A DNA stretch of 64,000 nt from an uncultured Planctomycetaceae bacterium (GTDB taxonomy: Bacteria > Planctomycetota > Planctomycetia > Planctomycetales > Planctomycetaceae). Under the pieces are notes generated by a model. That model was not told the origin of the DNA and did no database searches. It saw nothing but the letters and a program-made list of their open reading frames with translations. Made by a program: the position numbers and the translations under genes. The stretch lies in contig CAIQIE010000354.1 of the NCBI GenBank assembly GCA_903871805.1, forward strand, positions 1-64,000, given 5' to 3'. This document shows positions 31,666 through 44,255 of this stretch, piece by piece (positions within the stretch are counted from its first letter, which is position 1; each line of letters opens with the position of its first letter).

Positions 31666-31736
31666 ACGATTCCTTTTTTAAGGCGTGTTTGTTTCAGGAT
31701 CTACTTCGCTCACTTTTTGAATTATCAGGTCGTCCC

Positions 31737-33710
31737 ATGAACTCAACAAACCGAACACTGGTTTTTCTGGGTATAGCCTTAGGGTCAGTTCTGGTTGCAA
31801 CCGGAGTCCACTTCGCGAGTCGTCCACCGGCAGTGGAAGGCTACTCTGAGGTCGGTCAGGACTTTTTTCCGGACTTTACAGATCCCCTCAAAGCCACTGA
31901 ACTCAGCGTAGCAAAGTATGACGCCGAATCGAAAGAGGCGCAGTCATTCTCCGTTCGTAAGGACGACGCGGGGCAGTGGGTCATTCCTTCGCATCATAAC
32001 TACCCGGCAGAAGCTGCAGAGCGACTGGCTCGTACGGCCGCTTCGATGATTGGGATCCGGAAGGTCGCCATTCGCAGTCGAAGCAAAGATGACTGGGCAC
32101 GGTATGGGGTGGCTGATCCCGGTGAAGATGTTGCGGCTTCTGTGTCGGCCGGATCCAACGCTGAGGGTGCGCCGAACGATCCACGTGGAACCCGTCTGAC
32201 ATTGAAAGACGGCAGTGGGAACGCGTTGGTAGATCTGATTGTGGGGCCGGCGGTTGAGGGGCAGCAGCAGCAGTACTATGTGCGACAGCCTGATAAGAAC
32301 ACTGTTTTTGTTGCGAAGCTGGATGTGGACTTGTCCACAAAATTTGCGGATTGGATTGAACCTGATCTTCTGAAAGTCAATCAGCCTGACGTGACTCGTG
32401 TGGTTGTGAACAAATATTCGGTGGATGAGCAGCAGGGGGAGATCGTTCCGGGTGACATCCTGAACTTCAGCAAGGATCGAGTGTCCACTAAGTGGATGCT
32501 TGAGGGGCTGAATGCTGAGACGGAGCAGGTAAAGGAGGCCGCGATTGGAGATCTGGTCAGGAATTTGGACCAGTTGAAGATCGTGGGGGTCCGACCCAAG
32601 CCGGCTGGATTGAATGCTGACCTGACGGTGTCGTCGGAGGTCGCTCAAAACCCACTCATGCGACAGGTTCTGCAGGCGGATATGGCTCGCCAGGGCTTTT
32701 TCATCGCGCGAGGCCCGGAGAACAGTGTGAAACTGGTCTCTAATGAGGGCGAATTACTGGCAGGAACCGGAAATGGCGTGCGTTACACCCTGTATTTTGG
32801 TGAGATTGCGCGAGGCAGTGCCAATGACATAGAGGTAGGACTTTCGGCAAAGCCTGAGGCTGGTGCAGAGGCAGACGCGAAGAAAGGCGAGGGTGCCGAG
32901 AAGCAGGATGCAACTGCAGAAACAGCGGAGCCACCGGTTGACGGAGAAGAGAAGGGGCCGAGGCGTTACCTGCTTGTGAAAGTGGACTACGATGAATCCC
33001 TTTTGGGAGACAAGCCGGAGGAGCCAGTGGCGCCCGAGAAGCCGGCCATCCTGAATGAGGGGGCTGGTGAAGCACCGGGAGTAGAGAAAGTGGAAGGGGA
33101 CGCTTCTGCTCCGAAAGCTGAAGCCGTGCCACCTGCAGCGAGCCCGGAGAAGGCTGTTGAGCCATCTGAGTCATCCGCATCGGACGCGAAATCAGGTGAG
33201 GAGGCACCGAAGAGTGCAGAGCCGGGATCCTGTGACGAACCGAAGGCTGATGTGGCACCGGCACCGCAGGAAGCACCGGCGCCACAGGAAGCACCGGCAC
33301 CGGGTGCCGCGGACGAGTCAGCCAAGCCAGCAGAGGAAGCAGTCATTCCAGTGGAACCGGTAGCGCCCGCGCAGCCTCCTGTGGATCCAAAGGTGGAGGC
33401 TCAGCGTCAGTACGATCAGGCATTGGCTGAGTACGAAGCAGCGAAAGCCGGCCATGCATCTGCGGTCAAGGCGTGGGAAGATCGAGCGAAAGAGGGGAAG
33501 AAGCGTGTCAAGGAATTGTCGACTCGATTTTCCGATTGGTATTACGTGATTACAGCGGAGAGCTTTGAGAAGTTTCAGCTGACACGGGAATCTTCGGTAG
33601 AGCCGAAGACTGCGGCACCGGCACCTGAGGCTGAGGGGGGACAGGGAATGCCGGGCGGTCTGCCACCAGGGCTTTCGATTCCTGGCCTGCAGGGTTTTCC
33701 CGGCAATTAA
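31737..33710 (+). CDS. DUF4340 domain protein with Ala/Pro/Glu-rich low-complexity insert
   Basis: ATG at 31737 (MNSTNRTLVFLGIALGSVLVATGVHF). DUF4340-like body downstream of the ABC/Gldg genes; low-complexity EAPAPQEAPAPQEAPAPGA. Confidence 0.75.
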   Translation: MNSTNRTLVFLGIALGSVLVATGVHFASRPPAVEGYSEVGQDFFPDFTDPLKATELSVAKYDAESKEAQSFSVRKDDAGQWVIPSHHNYPAEAAERLARTAASMIGIRKVAIRSRSKDDWARYGVADPGEDVAASVSAGSNAEGAPNDPRGTRLTLKDGSGNALVDLIVGPAVEGQQQQYYVRQPDKNTVFVAKLDVDLSTKFADWIEPDLLKVNQPDVTRVVVNKYSVDEQQGEIVPGDILNFSKDRVSTKWMLEGLNAETEQVKEAAIGDLVRNLDQLKIVGVRPKPAGLNADLTVSSEVAQNPLMRQVLQADMARQGFFIARGPENSVKLVSNEGELLAGTGNGVRYTLYFGEIARGSANDIEVGLSAKPEAGAEADAKKGEGAEKQDATAETAEPPVDGEEKGPRRYLLVKVDYDESLLGDKPEEPVAPEKPAILNEGAGEAPGVEKVEGDASAPKAEAVPPAASPEKAVEPSESSASDAKSGEEAPKSAEPGSCDEPKADVAPAPQEAPAPQEAPAPGAADESAKPAEEAVIPVEPVAPAQPPVDPKVEAQRQYDQALAEYEAAKAGHASAVKAWEDRAKEGKKRVKELSTRFSDWYYVITAESFEKFQLTRESSVEPKTAAPAPEAEGGQGMPGGLPPGLSIPGLQGFPGN

Positions 33711-34102
33711 GTAGGTGTTTTGCTTTTCCTGCCAGGCAGTTTCGGATGCGGCAAATTATGGGGAGTTTGGCTTTGGCAGAGGTGAGGGTTAGGTAGGTAA
33801 TGGCATTTGGACGAACTTTTGCCAGAGACAGCCAATGCAAATGGTGGGGGAGTTTGGCAAGATGGCGAAAACATTGAATTTCATTGCCCTGTGCACCGAA
33901 TACGCCATCGGGATTGAAAGGGCATGTTGGCCCGGATATACTGAAGTAGTGGAAGTTGGTCATGGTGGCTGACTTCAAGTAAAGTTTTGGTTTCCATTCT
34001 TTGTCGTTACAGGGCATTGCCTTGCCGAGGTTTGACCTTTGCGGCGGTGTACCCGACGGTTTGGAAGTTGATGGTTTGGAAGTTGAAAGTCAGGAAAGAC
34101 GA

Positions 34103-34372
34103 ATGTCGATCAGTCAGGACCACAGACAGAGTATTCTTGCAGAATTTGCCACAAAGCCGGAAGACACTGGTTCACCGGAGGTTCAGATTGCTGTTTTGAC
34201 TGCGGAGATTCAGGCGGTCACCGAGCATCTGCATACTCATCCGAAGGATTACTCGGGTCGTCGGGGATTGCTGAGCAAGGTTAGCCGTCGCCGTCAGTTG
34301 CTGGATTATCTAAAACGGGGCAGCGTGGCGAAGTATCAGGCCATTATTGCTCGCCTGAACATTCGAAAGTAG
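34103..34372 (+). CDS. rpsO: 30S ribosomal protein S15
   Basis: MSISQDHRQSILAEFATKPEDTGSPEVQIAVLTAEIQAVTEHLHTHPKDYSGRRGLLSKVSRRRQLLDYLKRGSVAKYQAIIARLNIRK; start within ORF 34001..34372. Confidence 0.97.
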   Translation: MSISQDHRQSILAEFATKPEDTGSPEVQIAVLTAEIQAVTEHLHTHPKDYSGRRGLLSKVSRRRQLLDYLKRGSVAKYQAIIARLNIRK

Positions 34373-34379
34373 TTTTGGG

Positions 34380-34412
34380 GCGTCGCACCAGCAGGCTGCG
34401 ACGCTTTTCTTT
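34380..34412 (+). terminator. Intrinsic terminator downstream of rpsO
   Basis: GCGTCGCA (34380-34387) / TGCGACGC (34397-34404) perfect stem followed by TTTTCTTTTTTTC. Confidence 0.88.
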
Positions 34413-35424
34413 TTTTCTTACAGTAGTGGCGAAATTCTGACTGCGGGTCATGGGGCAGCAATTGGATGGTGTTCTGGTCTCGTTGATGTTGGCAGCAGAT
34501 CGTGAAGGAAGTCGGTGTTTTGCTTGAGCAGAGTGACCGACATTGTGTCAGGAAGGCATTGATCACACTTTCGGCAACGGTGGCAGTCGCATTTTGTGTA
34601 TACCTTCGACTCCAGGGATTGACCGGGAGTTGGTAGATGTCGCAAAGTAGGCGGTTTGTTGTTTTGATTGGTTTCGGGTGTGTTTTGCTATGACTGACAG
34701 GGACTGCCGGGATTTGGCATGGTTCTGGCGGATGCAGTCGCTTGAGGGCGGCTTGGGTTCTGGCTGGTAATTGGGAGTTATCATCGCCCGATTTGCTGGT
34801 TGGTGGGAAGTCAAAACTGTTTCTGTGGAAGCGGTAAGAGGCTTTTGGTAGGTGCCATGTGAGCCTGAGTCTGAGGGACAGTCAGAGGGTATTCAGGATC
34901 GCAGGTGAGTGATTGGCACGGTTGCATTGTGAGTGTCCACAGTGGGATAGCGATTGCAGGTGCTGGGTTATTGTTGGACTGTCCCGGTTGAGGGCCAGAA
35001 GGCTTTCGGGAGAGCGTCGGGTAGGTTGTGTTCGCAGCGATGGTTTAGGTCATTGTGGGTGGGAGCATAAGCCGTCAGGCGTAGAATTATGCAGTGACAG
35101 GGCAGGGAATTCGGGTTGGGTTTATTGGTTTGGTGTCAATGTCATTTGAGGTTGGTTTTGATTTGTTTGGTTGCTGCCGCAGGTTCGTAGCGGATTGCCG
35201 CATCCTGTGGTAACTTTGAGTTGTCAGAAATTGCAGATGGGTTTTGAATACGCTAGTGAAGAGGACGCTGTCCCCTGGGTGATTCAAAGAAGTTCCGGCG
35301 GGAACCGGGAACCTCTGCTGCATGCTTTCCTGATGTCGTGAAGTTGCTGCAAGTGCAAGAATTCGCTTCAAGGTCCTGCCACGGCACCGTGTCGTATGCC
35401 GGCTGGTCCGGGTAAGGAAGCGTT

Positions 35425-37548
<2,124 letters not shown>

Positions 37549-37566
37549 TGAGTTGAAGGCATTTGA

Positions 37567-37601
37567 AGCCCGGCGGAAGAAGATTCCGTCGGGCTCTTTT
37601 T
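37567..37601 (+). terminator. Intrinsic terminator downstream of pnp
   Basis: AGCCCGGCGGAA / TTCCGTCGGGCT 12-bp stem (one G-T pair), 5-nt loop, then CTTTTT. Confidence 0.85.
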
Positions 37602-37943
37602 ATGTCCTCGTCCTTTGCAACAACAAAGACGCGTGTGAAGGCGCATCGGTAGCCAGGAACGCGCGGTTTCAGGCCGGGCACGAACTCATTCCGGCTGATG
37701 GAACGAACCGGACCAACCGGACTGTTCACGCCGCCGCAGATTTCAGTGACCACGAACGCGTCAAGTGTTTATTGGCATCAGTTTGTCGGACAGGCGGTGA
37801 ACGGTGGAATGGCCTTATTCGCGGAACGGGGTTCCTGCAGAGCGGGAAAGATCGGCGTGACAGGGTTGAAGTCGGAGCGTGGCTGGCTTCCGGAGTGATC
37901 GGGAAAAATTCTGAGCAACAGAACCCAGACAGGAAGGCTCGCA

Positions 37944-38675
37944 ATGGAAGGTTCTTCGGAGCAGCAGGAGCGTGAAGTCCTGCGGGCTCAGAATACTGAA
38001 CTGGCGACACTGGCCGGTGGGCTTGCGCATGAGATCCGGAACCCACTGTCCACGATTGGCATGAATCTGGAGTTGTTAGCGGAGGACCTGGAGGGGGACG
38101 ACACACTACGCGCGAGGCGTATGGTTCGTCGGATCGCCAGCCTGCAGGGGGAATGCCGGAACCTGGAAGACATTCTCAATGCGTTTCTGCAATTTGCGCG
38201 GGCGGGCGAGTTACGTCTGGAAGAGGGCAGTTTGAACGATGTGGTAGCGGACTATGTGGAGTTTCTGGCGCCTCAGGCTGGCAGTATGGAAGTCGAGTTG
38301 CGGACTCATCTGGACAGTGACTTGCCGCTGGTGAGGATCGACAAGGCTTTAATGCGTCAGGCGTTGGTGAATTTGTGTCGGAATGCGATCGAAGCGATGC
38401 CTGATGGTGGATCAGTGGACCTATTGACACGAATTCGTGGTGAGCATGTATTGCTGGAGGTAATTGACACCGGAAAAGGGATGGACGAGAAGACTCGAAG
38501 TCGTATGTTTCAGGCATTCTTTTCAACGCGATCGGGTGGCAGTGGACTGGGTCTGCCAACGGTCCGGCGAATTGTGGAAGCGCACCACGGTCAGATTGTG
38601 TGTGAGAGTGAGCCGGGAAAGGGTACTCGTTTTTCGATTATGCTGCCGATAAAGGCTGAGACGGCAAATGTTTAG
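37944..38675 (+). CDS. Sensor histidine kinase core (HisKA + HATPase) without an obvious sensor domain
   Basis: LAGGLAHEIRNPLSTIGMNLELL (H-box), LVNLCRNAIEAMPDGG (N-box), VIDTGKGMDEKTRSRMFQAFFSTRSGGSGLGLPTVRRIVEAHHG (G-boxes). Confidence 0.9.
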   Translation: MEGSSEQQEREVLRAQNTELATLAGGLAHEIRNPLSTIGMNLELLAEDLEGDDTLRARRMVRRIASLQGECRNLEDILNAFLQFARAGELRLEEGSLNDVVADYVEFLAPQAGSMEVELRTHLDSDLPLVRIDKALMRQALVNLCRNAIEAMPDGGSVDLLTRIRGEHVLLEVIDTGKGMDEKTRSRMFQAFFSTRSGGSGLGLPTVRRIVEAHHGQIVCESEPGKGTRFSIMLPIKAETANV

Positions 38676-38988
38676 GACAGTCGCGTCTGGGGTGCCCCAA
38701 GGGCGGGCAGAACGGCTTCATTCTGAAGAATAAGTGTGGTGTTCGGAGATGGAACGTGGAAATAGCGGTGTCGTGGCTGCCGTGTTGTCCGAAAAATCCG
38801 CTGCATGGGCGGATTTTGCCTTGAAATTGGTTGGCGGGCGGAGGTTTACGGTGGAAGATTGATCGGGATATGGTGGTTAGGGAGTCTGTCCGACCGATTT
38901 GAAAACTGTCAGAAACTGAAGATTGATCCTCAGTCATAGCCAGCGAAGCGGGTTTTTGACTTCATTTTGTACACTGGGAAGTGACGTC

Positions 38989-40134
38989 ATGGTGTTGATC
39001 GCCGACTGGAAAAAGTCCACCTTTGATCCTCGCAAGGAACTGGAGATCGATAAGATTTTCCGCCTTGCCGTCAAGCACAAGTGTTCAGACATTCATCTTC
39101 AGGTGGGACGCCCGCCGATCTTTCGAATTCGCGGTGGTCTGAGAGAGCTGGAGATGTCTCCGCTGGGCGAGAGTCAGATGATTGAGCTGACTTTCCCTAT
39201 GATGGACCAGCGCAATCTTGACATTTTCCACACGAATGGTGGCGCGGACTTTTCGAAGGTAGTGACGGCCGAAAATGAGCCCTGGCGATTTCGTGTCAAC
39301 CTGCTGACACAACTGGGAAAGGTGGGCATGGTTGCTCGAAAGATTGAGCGATCGATTCCGCCGTTTGAAAAGCTGTTTTTGCCGCCATGCATGGTCGAGC
39401 ACTGCAGATATGATCAGGGGATGGTACTGCTGGCGGGCGTAACGGGATCTGGGAAGAGTACGACGATTGCGTCGATGCTGGACTGGATCAACCGAAACAT
39501 GAACAAGCATATACTGACGATCGAGGATCCGATCGAGTTTATTTACACATCGGACAAGTGTTTGATTAATCAGCGGGAGATTGGACAGGACGTTGTCGAC
39601 TTCCATATCGCGATGAAGCATGCGGTACGAGAAGACCCGGACATTATGCTGGTGGGAGAAATGCGAGACCGGGAAACTTTCGAAACGGCAATTCACGCTG
39701 CGGAAACGGGTCACCTTGTCTTTGGAACGATTCATGCTCCAGGAGCGCCCGGAACGCTTTCGCGAATTCTGGACTTGTTCCCATTTGATATGCACAAGGC
39801 GATCCGGGCGAGCATCTCCATGAACATGAAGTGCATTGTGGGGCAGAAGCTTTTGAAGACGATCGTTGACGTACCGTCGCGGGTTCCGATTGTGGAAATC
39901 ATGAGTTTCAATCCGACGGTACGTAAGCTGGTCATGGAGGAGATGGACGAGAAGTTGTGGGCGGCAATTCGCATTGGCAAAACCGAGGGAATGCAGTTAT
40001 TCAACGACAGTTTGTATGACTTTGTGAATCGGGAGTTTATCAGTCGTGAGGCCGCCTTTGAGATTTCTCCGAACGTCGAAGAGTTAAAGATGCGATTGAA
40101 AGGAATTGAGGTCAAGGGGGCGGCAATTCTTTAG
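38989..40134 (+). CDS. PilT-like type IV pilus retraction / secretion ATPase
   Basis: CSDIHLQVGRPPIFRIRGGL, Walker A LLAGVTGSGKSTTIASMLDWIN, ILTIEDPIEFIY, REDPDIMLVGEMRDRETFETAIHAAETGHLVFGTIHAPGA. Confidence 0.9.
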   Translation: MVLIADWKKSTFDPRKELEIDKIFRLAVKHKCSDIHLQVGRPPIFRIRGGLRELEMSPLGESQMIELTFPMMDQRNLDIFHTNGGADFSKVVTAENEPWRFRVNLLTQLGKVGMVARKIERSIPPFEKLFLPPCMVEHCRYDQGMVLLAGVTGSGKSTTIASMLDWINRNMNKHILTIEDPIEFIYTSDKCLINQREIGQDVVDFHIAMKHAVREDPDIMLVGEMRDRETFETAIHAAETGHLVFGTIHAPGAPGTLSRILDLFPFDMHKAIRASISMNMKCIVGQKLLKTIVDVPSRVPIVEIMSFNPTVRKLVMEEMDEKLWAAIRIGKTEGMQLFNDSLYDFVNREFISREAAFEISPNVEELKMRLKGIEVKGAAIL

Positions 40135-40289
40135 GCGTCAGGCGGGCGTCTTTGCGTCGTTTTCTCCGGGGCAATCTGCGGCAGGGAATGTTGCGTCGTG
40201 AAAGTCCGGTATCAGGCAGCGGGCTGCCCGCTGCCTGAATCAGAAAACTCAGTCGATGACAACTGTGCTTATCGGAGGCGAGGGAATGC

Positions 40290-41483
40290 ATGGCAGACAA
40301 GGGACGTAAACATCACCGGCCGCAACAGCATGGAAGTAAGGTGCGAGTGGACCTGCGTCGGAACAAGCAGGCGCGCGCTCGTCAGCAGAATTTGACTCAC
40401 GATTTACTAAGTAATCAGGAGAATGCTGCGGACGTTTCGCAGACAGAGCGAGTGACATCGCGTGGCGATTTGTTTCGTCGTCGGACCATGGTTGGAATCC
40501 GGTCAGAGGGCGACCAGTTGATTCGGGACGTGGACGAGTCGACCTGTCTTAGGGGACGAGTGAGCAGTTTTATTGGCCTGCACATTATGGTGCGGTGTGA
40601 TTTGACTGGCCGGGAGTACTCGTGTTCGGTCCGCGGAATTCTGCGTTCGCTGGCGCGGGACGCCCGAAATGTGGTTGTTACTGGCGACCGGGTTTTGTTT
40701 CGGCAGGAGGGTGACGCGACCCAGGGAGTGATTGAGCGGGTTGAGCAGCGTCACGGAATCCTGTCTCGTGGCAGCCAGAGGCGTGAGCACATTCTGGTGG
40801 CGAACATTGACCAGGTCCTGATTGTTACCTCAGCGGCGGATCCGGAGTTTCGGCCGCAGCTGGTGGACCGATACCTTGTCTGTGCGGAGGAGCGTGGGAT
40901 TTTGCCGCTGATTTGCATCAGTAAGTCCGACCTTGTGGATCCGGTTACTCTGTTGCCGAACATTCGGGCATTCGGTCGCGCAGGCTATACTGTGGTGCTA
41001 GCCAGTATTCGCACTGGTGAGGGGATTGGTCGACTTCGGCAGTTGCTTCGCGGTCGTCAGACGGCGGTGAGCGGGCAGAGCGGCGTTGGAAAATCATCGT
41101 TGCTGAACGCGATTGATCCCGACCTTGGGCTGGCGACGGCCGACGTCAGCGACTGGACTCACAAGGGGACTCATACGACGCGTCGGGCACGTCTGGTACC
41201 ATTGTCTTATGGTGGCTGGGTATGTGACACACCGGGTATTCGTCAGTTTGAGCTGTGGGACGTCTCATTGAGTGAAGTGGATGGTTACTACATCGAGTTC
41301 CGTCCATTTATTTCTTACTGTCGATTTCCCAACTGCACACATATTCATGAGGAGCAGTGTGGTGTGCGGATGGCGGTTCAAAGCGGACTGATTCCGACAG
41401 TCCGATACCAGAGTTATCTGCGACTACGTGAAGAGGACACCTGGGCCTGGAAGAATCCGGCCCGGGGGACCGCGAAGTCGTGA
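40290..41483 (+). CDS. rsgA: Ribosome small subunit-dependent GTPase A
   Basis: 397 aa circularly permuted GTPase: SKSDL, SGQSGVGKSSLLNAI, DTPGIRQFEL and C-terminal zinc motif CRFPNCTHIHEEQCGV. Basic N-terminal extension. Confidence 0.93.
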   Translation: MADKGRKHHRPQQHGSKVRVDLRRNKQARARQQNLTHDLLSNQENAADVSQTERVTSRGDLFRRRTMVGIRSEGDQLIRDVDESTCLRGRVSSFIGLHIMVRCDLTGREYSCSVRGILRSLARDARNVVVTGDRVLFRQEGDATQGVIERVEQRHGILSRGSQRREHILVANIDQVLIVTSAADPEFRPQLVDRYLVCAEERGILPLICISKSDLVDPVTLLPNIRAFGRAGYTVVLASIRTGEGIGRLRQLLRGRQTAVSGQSGVGKSSLLNAIDPDLGLATADVSDWTHKGTHTTRRARLVPLSYGGWVCDTPGIRQFELWDVSLSEVDGYYIEFRPFISYCRFPNCTHIHEEQCGVRMAVQSGLIPTVRYQSYLRLREEDTWAWKNPARGTAKS

Positions 41484-41658
41484 CAGAATTGCGCTGGAAG
41501 TGTTTGAGTGAATTGGACGAGCGAACCTGCCCCGTGTATTTCAATGTTGTTGATGGCAGCAGCCGCACTGTTCTGCGAGAATCCAAACACGGGTATTGCG
41601 CTCGTGAACCACTGAATGAGCGGGTGGTTAGTGCTGGTAAAACCATTCCGAATCGGGA

Positions 41659-41898
41659 GTGATGGCGATGTTCTTCTGGGTACGCGAGTTAGCGGGATGG
41701 GGTTTGATTGGAGGATCGCTGGTGGTTCTTCGAATTGCGCTAAATTTCGCCATGAATACGCGGGACCCCGGAATTGTGGAAGCTGCGGTAATTTTATTTG
41801 CAGCGATGGGACTAATGCGTGCCGGGGTGCTGTTGATACGAATGTCGACTGCGGCTCGATTAAGCCGGCTTGATGTGGAACCGGAGCGCCGGCAGTGA
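41659..41898 (+). CDS. Hypothetical small membrane protein (79 aa)
   Basis: Two hydrophobic segments (WGLIGGSLVVLRIALNF, EAAVILFAAMGLMRAGVLLI); sits between rsgA and the MATE gene. Confidence 0.5.
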   Translation: MMAMFFWVRELAGWGLIGGSLVVLRIALNFAMNTRDPGIVEAAVILFAAMGLMRAGVLLIRMSTAARLSRLDVEPERRQ

Positions 41899-42092
41899 CG
41901 GGGCGAGGGTGAGTCCGAGATTTCAATTCAGGCGCCCTGATCGGACAGAGCCTGGGCGGCAAGCTTGAGTGACCGCGTACTGAGCGCAGGGATGGGAAAC
42001 GGGGTTATGGACGATGGAATAACGGGCCGCTGTCGCGTTGTTGTCGGTGAGCCTTGTGGTTCGACCAGAGATTGTCTTTACGGAGCTGGTCG

Positions 42093-43544
42093 ATGACTAT
42101 GGAGGGCGAGGGGCTTCAGGCGGACGCGGGTTTGCGGGCATCAGCAGCCGAATCCGATGCGGGAACAATGTCTGAGCTGTTCCGGGTGGCTGTACCGTTA
42201 ATGGTCAGTTCGGGATCACAATCCCTGATGAATGCCGCAGACAGAATTATGCTGGCCGGCTGTTCGGAGGCGGCACTGGCGGCAGTGACACCGGCATCGA
42301 TGCTGCATTGGACGGTGATCTGCATTCCGCTGGGGACTGTGTTGTATGCCAACACGTTTCTTTCGCAGTACGAAGGTGCTGGAAGAACTGATCGAATGAT
42401 GGCATCGCTGTGGCAGTCGATCTGGCTGGCATTGTTCTCGGGTTTTTTGCTGTTGGCTTGCATACCATTCACGCGTTTTGTGCTGGGATTTTCCGGACAT
42501 CCTCCGGAAGTTGTGGAATTGGAATCGCAGTACTTCAACACCTTATGTGCCGGGTGTCCGGTGTTGTTTGTTTCAACGGCGCTGAGTTGTTTTTTCAGTG
42601 GTCGCAGAAAGACTGCGGTCGTCATGACTATCAGCATCATGGCGGTCCTGCTGAATTTTGTGATGGACTATCTGCTGGTGTATGGAATTGGCCCATTTCC
42701 TGAGTTGGGCATTCGTGGAGCGGCGTTAGCGACGGTGGGGGCTCGCTGTGTGGAATTGCTGGTGTATTGTGTTTTACTGGTTCGAGAGAGTCGGAGGCTG
42801 AAACTGCCATTGTGGGAAGAATGTCGGGTGGACCGAGGTTTGCTGAGGAGATTTCTGCAATTCGGGATCCCGAGTGGCCTGCATTTCTTTGTGGATAATT
42901 CCGGGTTTACGGCATTTCTGATGCTGGTAGGGCGATTAAGCAGTACCGCGCTTGCTGCAACGAACCTTGCCTTTAGTGTGAACGGGTTGATTTTTGTCCC
43001 GTTGCTGGGATTTGGAACAGCAATTCAGACGTTGGTGGGGCATCATCTGGGTGCGGGGAAAATCGACTGTGCTCGCCGTACCACCAGAAACGCAGTGATT
43101 CTTGGATTGACCTGGACAGGGGTCACGGGGCTGTTACTCATTGTGTTTCCAGAGCAGTCGTTGTGGCCGTTCTTCTTTTTTGCAGATCGATCGGACGGAC
43201 GGGGAGTGGACATTGCCGGTTTGGCAGCGGAATCGCATGTGCTGTTGAATTTTGTGGCGGTGTATTCGGTGTTTGATGCTTTGGCCGTTGTCTTTTCGTC
43301 GGCCCTTCGGGGAGCGGGGGACACTTTGTACCCGATGGTGATGATTTTGGGATGCAGTTGGCTGGTGATGGTTCTGCCGGCGTGGCTGGTGGTGCATTCT
43401 GACGGCGCGTCGCTGACGAAGCTCTGGATGGCATCTTCGGCCAATATTGTGCTGGCGGGACTCCTGATGCTGATGCGTTATTCGTCAGGACGCTGGACGA
43501 AGATACAGCTTGTGGATGTTCATGAGCAAGGCCGTGGGGATTGA
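42093..43544 (+). CDS. MATE family efflux transporter
   Basis: 12-TM pattern; FRVAVPLMVSSGSQSLMNAADRIMLAGCSEAALAAVTPAS, GFGTAIQTLVGHHLGAGKIDCARR. Confidence 0.9.
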   Translation: MTMEGEGLQADAGLRASAAESDAGTMSELFRVAVPLMVSSGSQSLMNAADRIMLAGCSEAALAAVTPASMLHWTVICIPLGTVLYANTFLSQYEGAGRTDRMMASLWQSIWLALFSGFLLLACIPFTRFVLGFSGHPPEVVELESQYFNTLCAGCPVLFVSTALSCFFSGRRKTAVVMTISIMAVLLNFVMDYLLVYGIGPFPELGIRGAALATVGARCVELLVYCVLLVRESRRLKLPLWEECRVDRGLLRRFLQFGIPSGLHFFVDNSGFTAFLMLVGRLSSTALAATNLAFSVNGLIFVPLLGFGTAIQTLVGHHLGAGKIDCARRTTRNAVILGLTWTGVTGLLLIVFPEQSLWPFFFFADRSDGRGVDIAGLAAESHVLLNFVAVYSVFDALAVVFSSALRGAGDTLYPMVMILGCSWLVMVLPAWLVVHSDGASLTKLWMASSANIVLAGLLMLMRYSSGRWTKIQLVDVHEQGRGD

Positions 43545-43781
43545 TGGGGTGTCGTGGCAGATCAGGTGCGCTCGCTGGCGGAATGTCGGCGGGAATATTG
43601 ATTTGGTGAAGTGGGGATTTGGCGATCGACAGGCAGAAAATGAGTAAGAATGGCTAAGAAAATCTCCTGAAACAGCGAAACTCGCTTGATTGTGCGGGGA
43701 AATGAACAGAGAAAGGGCAGTCCAGACAGTCATTGGCGGCGAAGAGTTCCTTAAGTAAAAACGAAAACGAAGTGGCGGGCA

Positions 43782-44174
43782 ATGAATCAGGGCAAGCAGG
43801 TTTTTGAATTTGAGCAGGCTGGCAGCACTCTGATTTTGACAGCGCACGGTCCGTTTATGGAGTTTAGGGACAACGACATCCGCAACGCTTATAATGAAGC
43901 GTATCGTTTGTTAAGTCTTCCAGAGACGAAGCATCTGCTTGTGGATTTTTCGAAGCTGGACTACTTTGGATCGACTTTTGTTGGCATTCTGATTCGTCTG
44001 GCAAAGAAGGCTCGTTCCGGCGGCGGCGAGGCGTTGTTGTGCCATCTTTCGGCTAACATGACAGAAATGTTGAAAACGCTGATGCTGCTGGAGAACACGA
44101 AGACGGACTGTTACTGGGTAGCGTATGCAACGCGAGCAGCGGCGGAGGAATATCTGTCTTCCCGCGGACACTGA
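43782..44174 (+). CDS. STAS domain protein (anti-sigma factor antagonist-like)
   Basis: 130 aa; KHLLVDFSKLDYFGSTFVGILIRLAKKARSGGGEALLCHLSANMTEMLKTLML. Confidence 0.85.
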   Translation: MNQGKQVFEFEQAGSTLILTAHGPFMEFRDNDIRNAYNEAYRLLSLPETKHLLVDFSKLDYFGSTFVGILIRLAKKARSGGGEALLCHLSANMTEMLKTLMLLENTKTDCYWVAYATRAAAEEYLSSRGH

Positions 44175-44255
44175 CCCGTTGTTGGCAAATTTTGACAGAG
44201 CGAGTGAAACGAGTTTCTGGCGGGTGGTCAGCATGCAGAGCAGGGGTGCAGAGTT

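Noticed and set aside
31944-32648. 234-aa minus-strand ORF
   Set aside because: Antisense to the DUF4340 gene; shadow ORF.
34058-34086. Short direct repeat (ggtttggaagttga twice) just upstream of rpsO
   Set aside because: Only two 14-bp copies; too little to support a regulatory or mobile-element claim.
37553-37975. 140-aa plus-strand ORF between pnp and the histidine kinase
   Set aside because: Its 5' part contains the pnp terminator hairpin and the translation is not protein-like. Most likely non-coding.
39085-39795. 236-aa minus-strand ORF
   Set aside because: Antisense to the PilT-like ATPase, which has intact Walker motifs.
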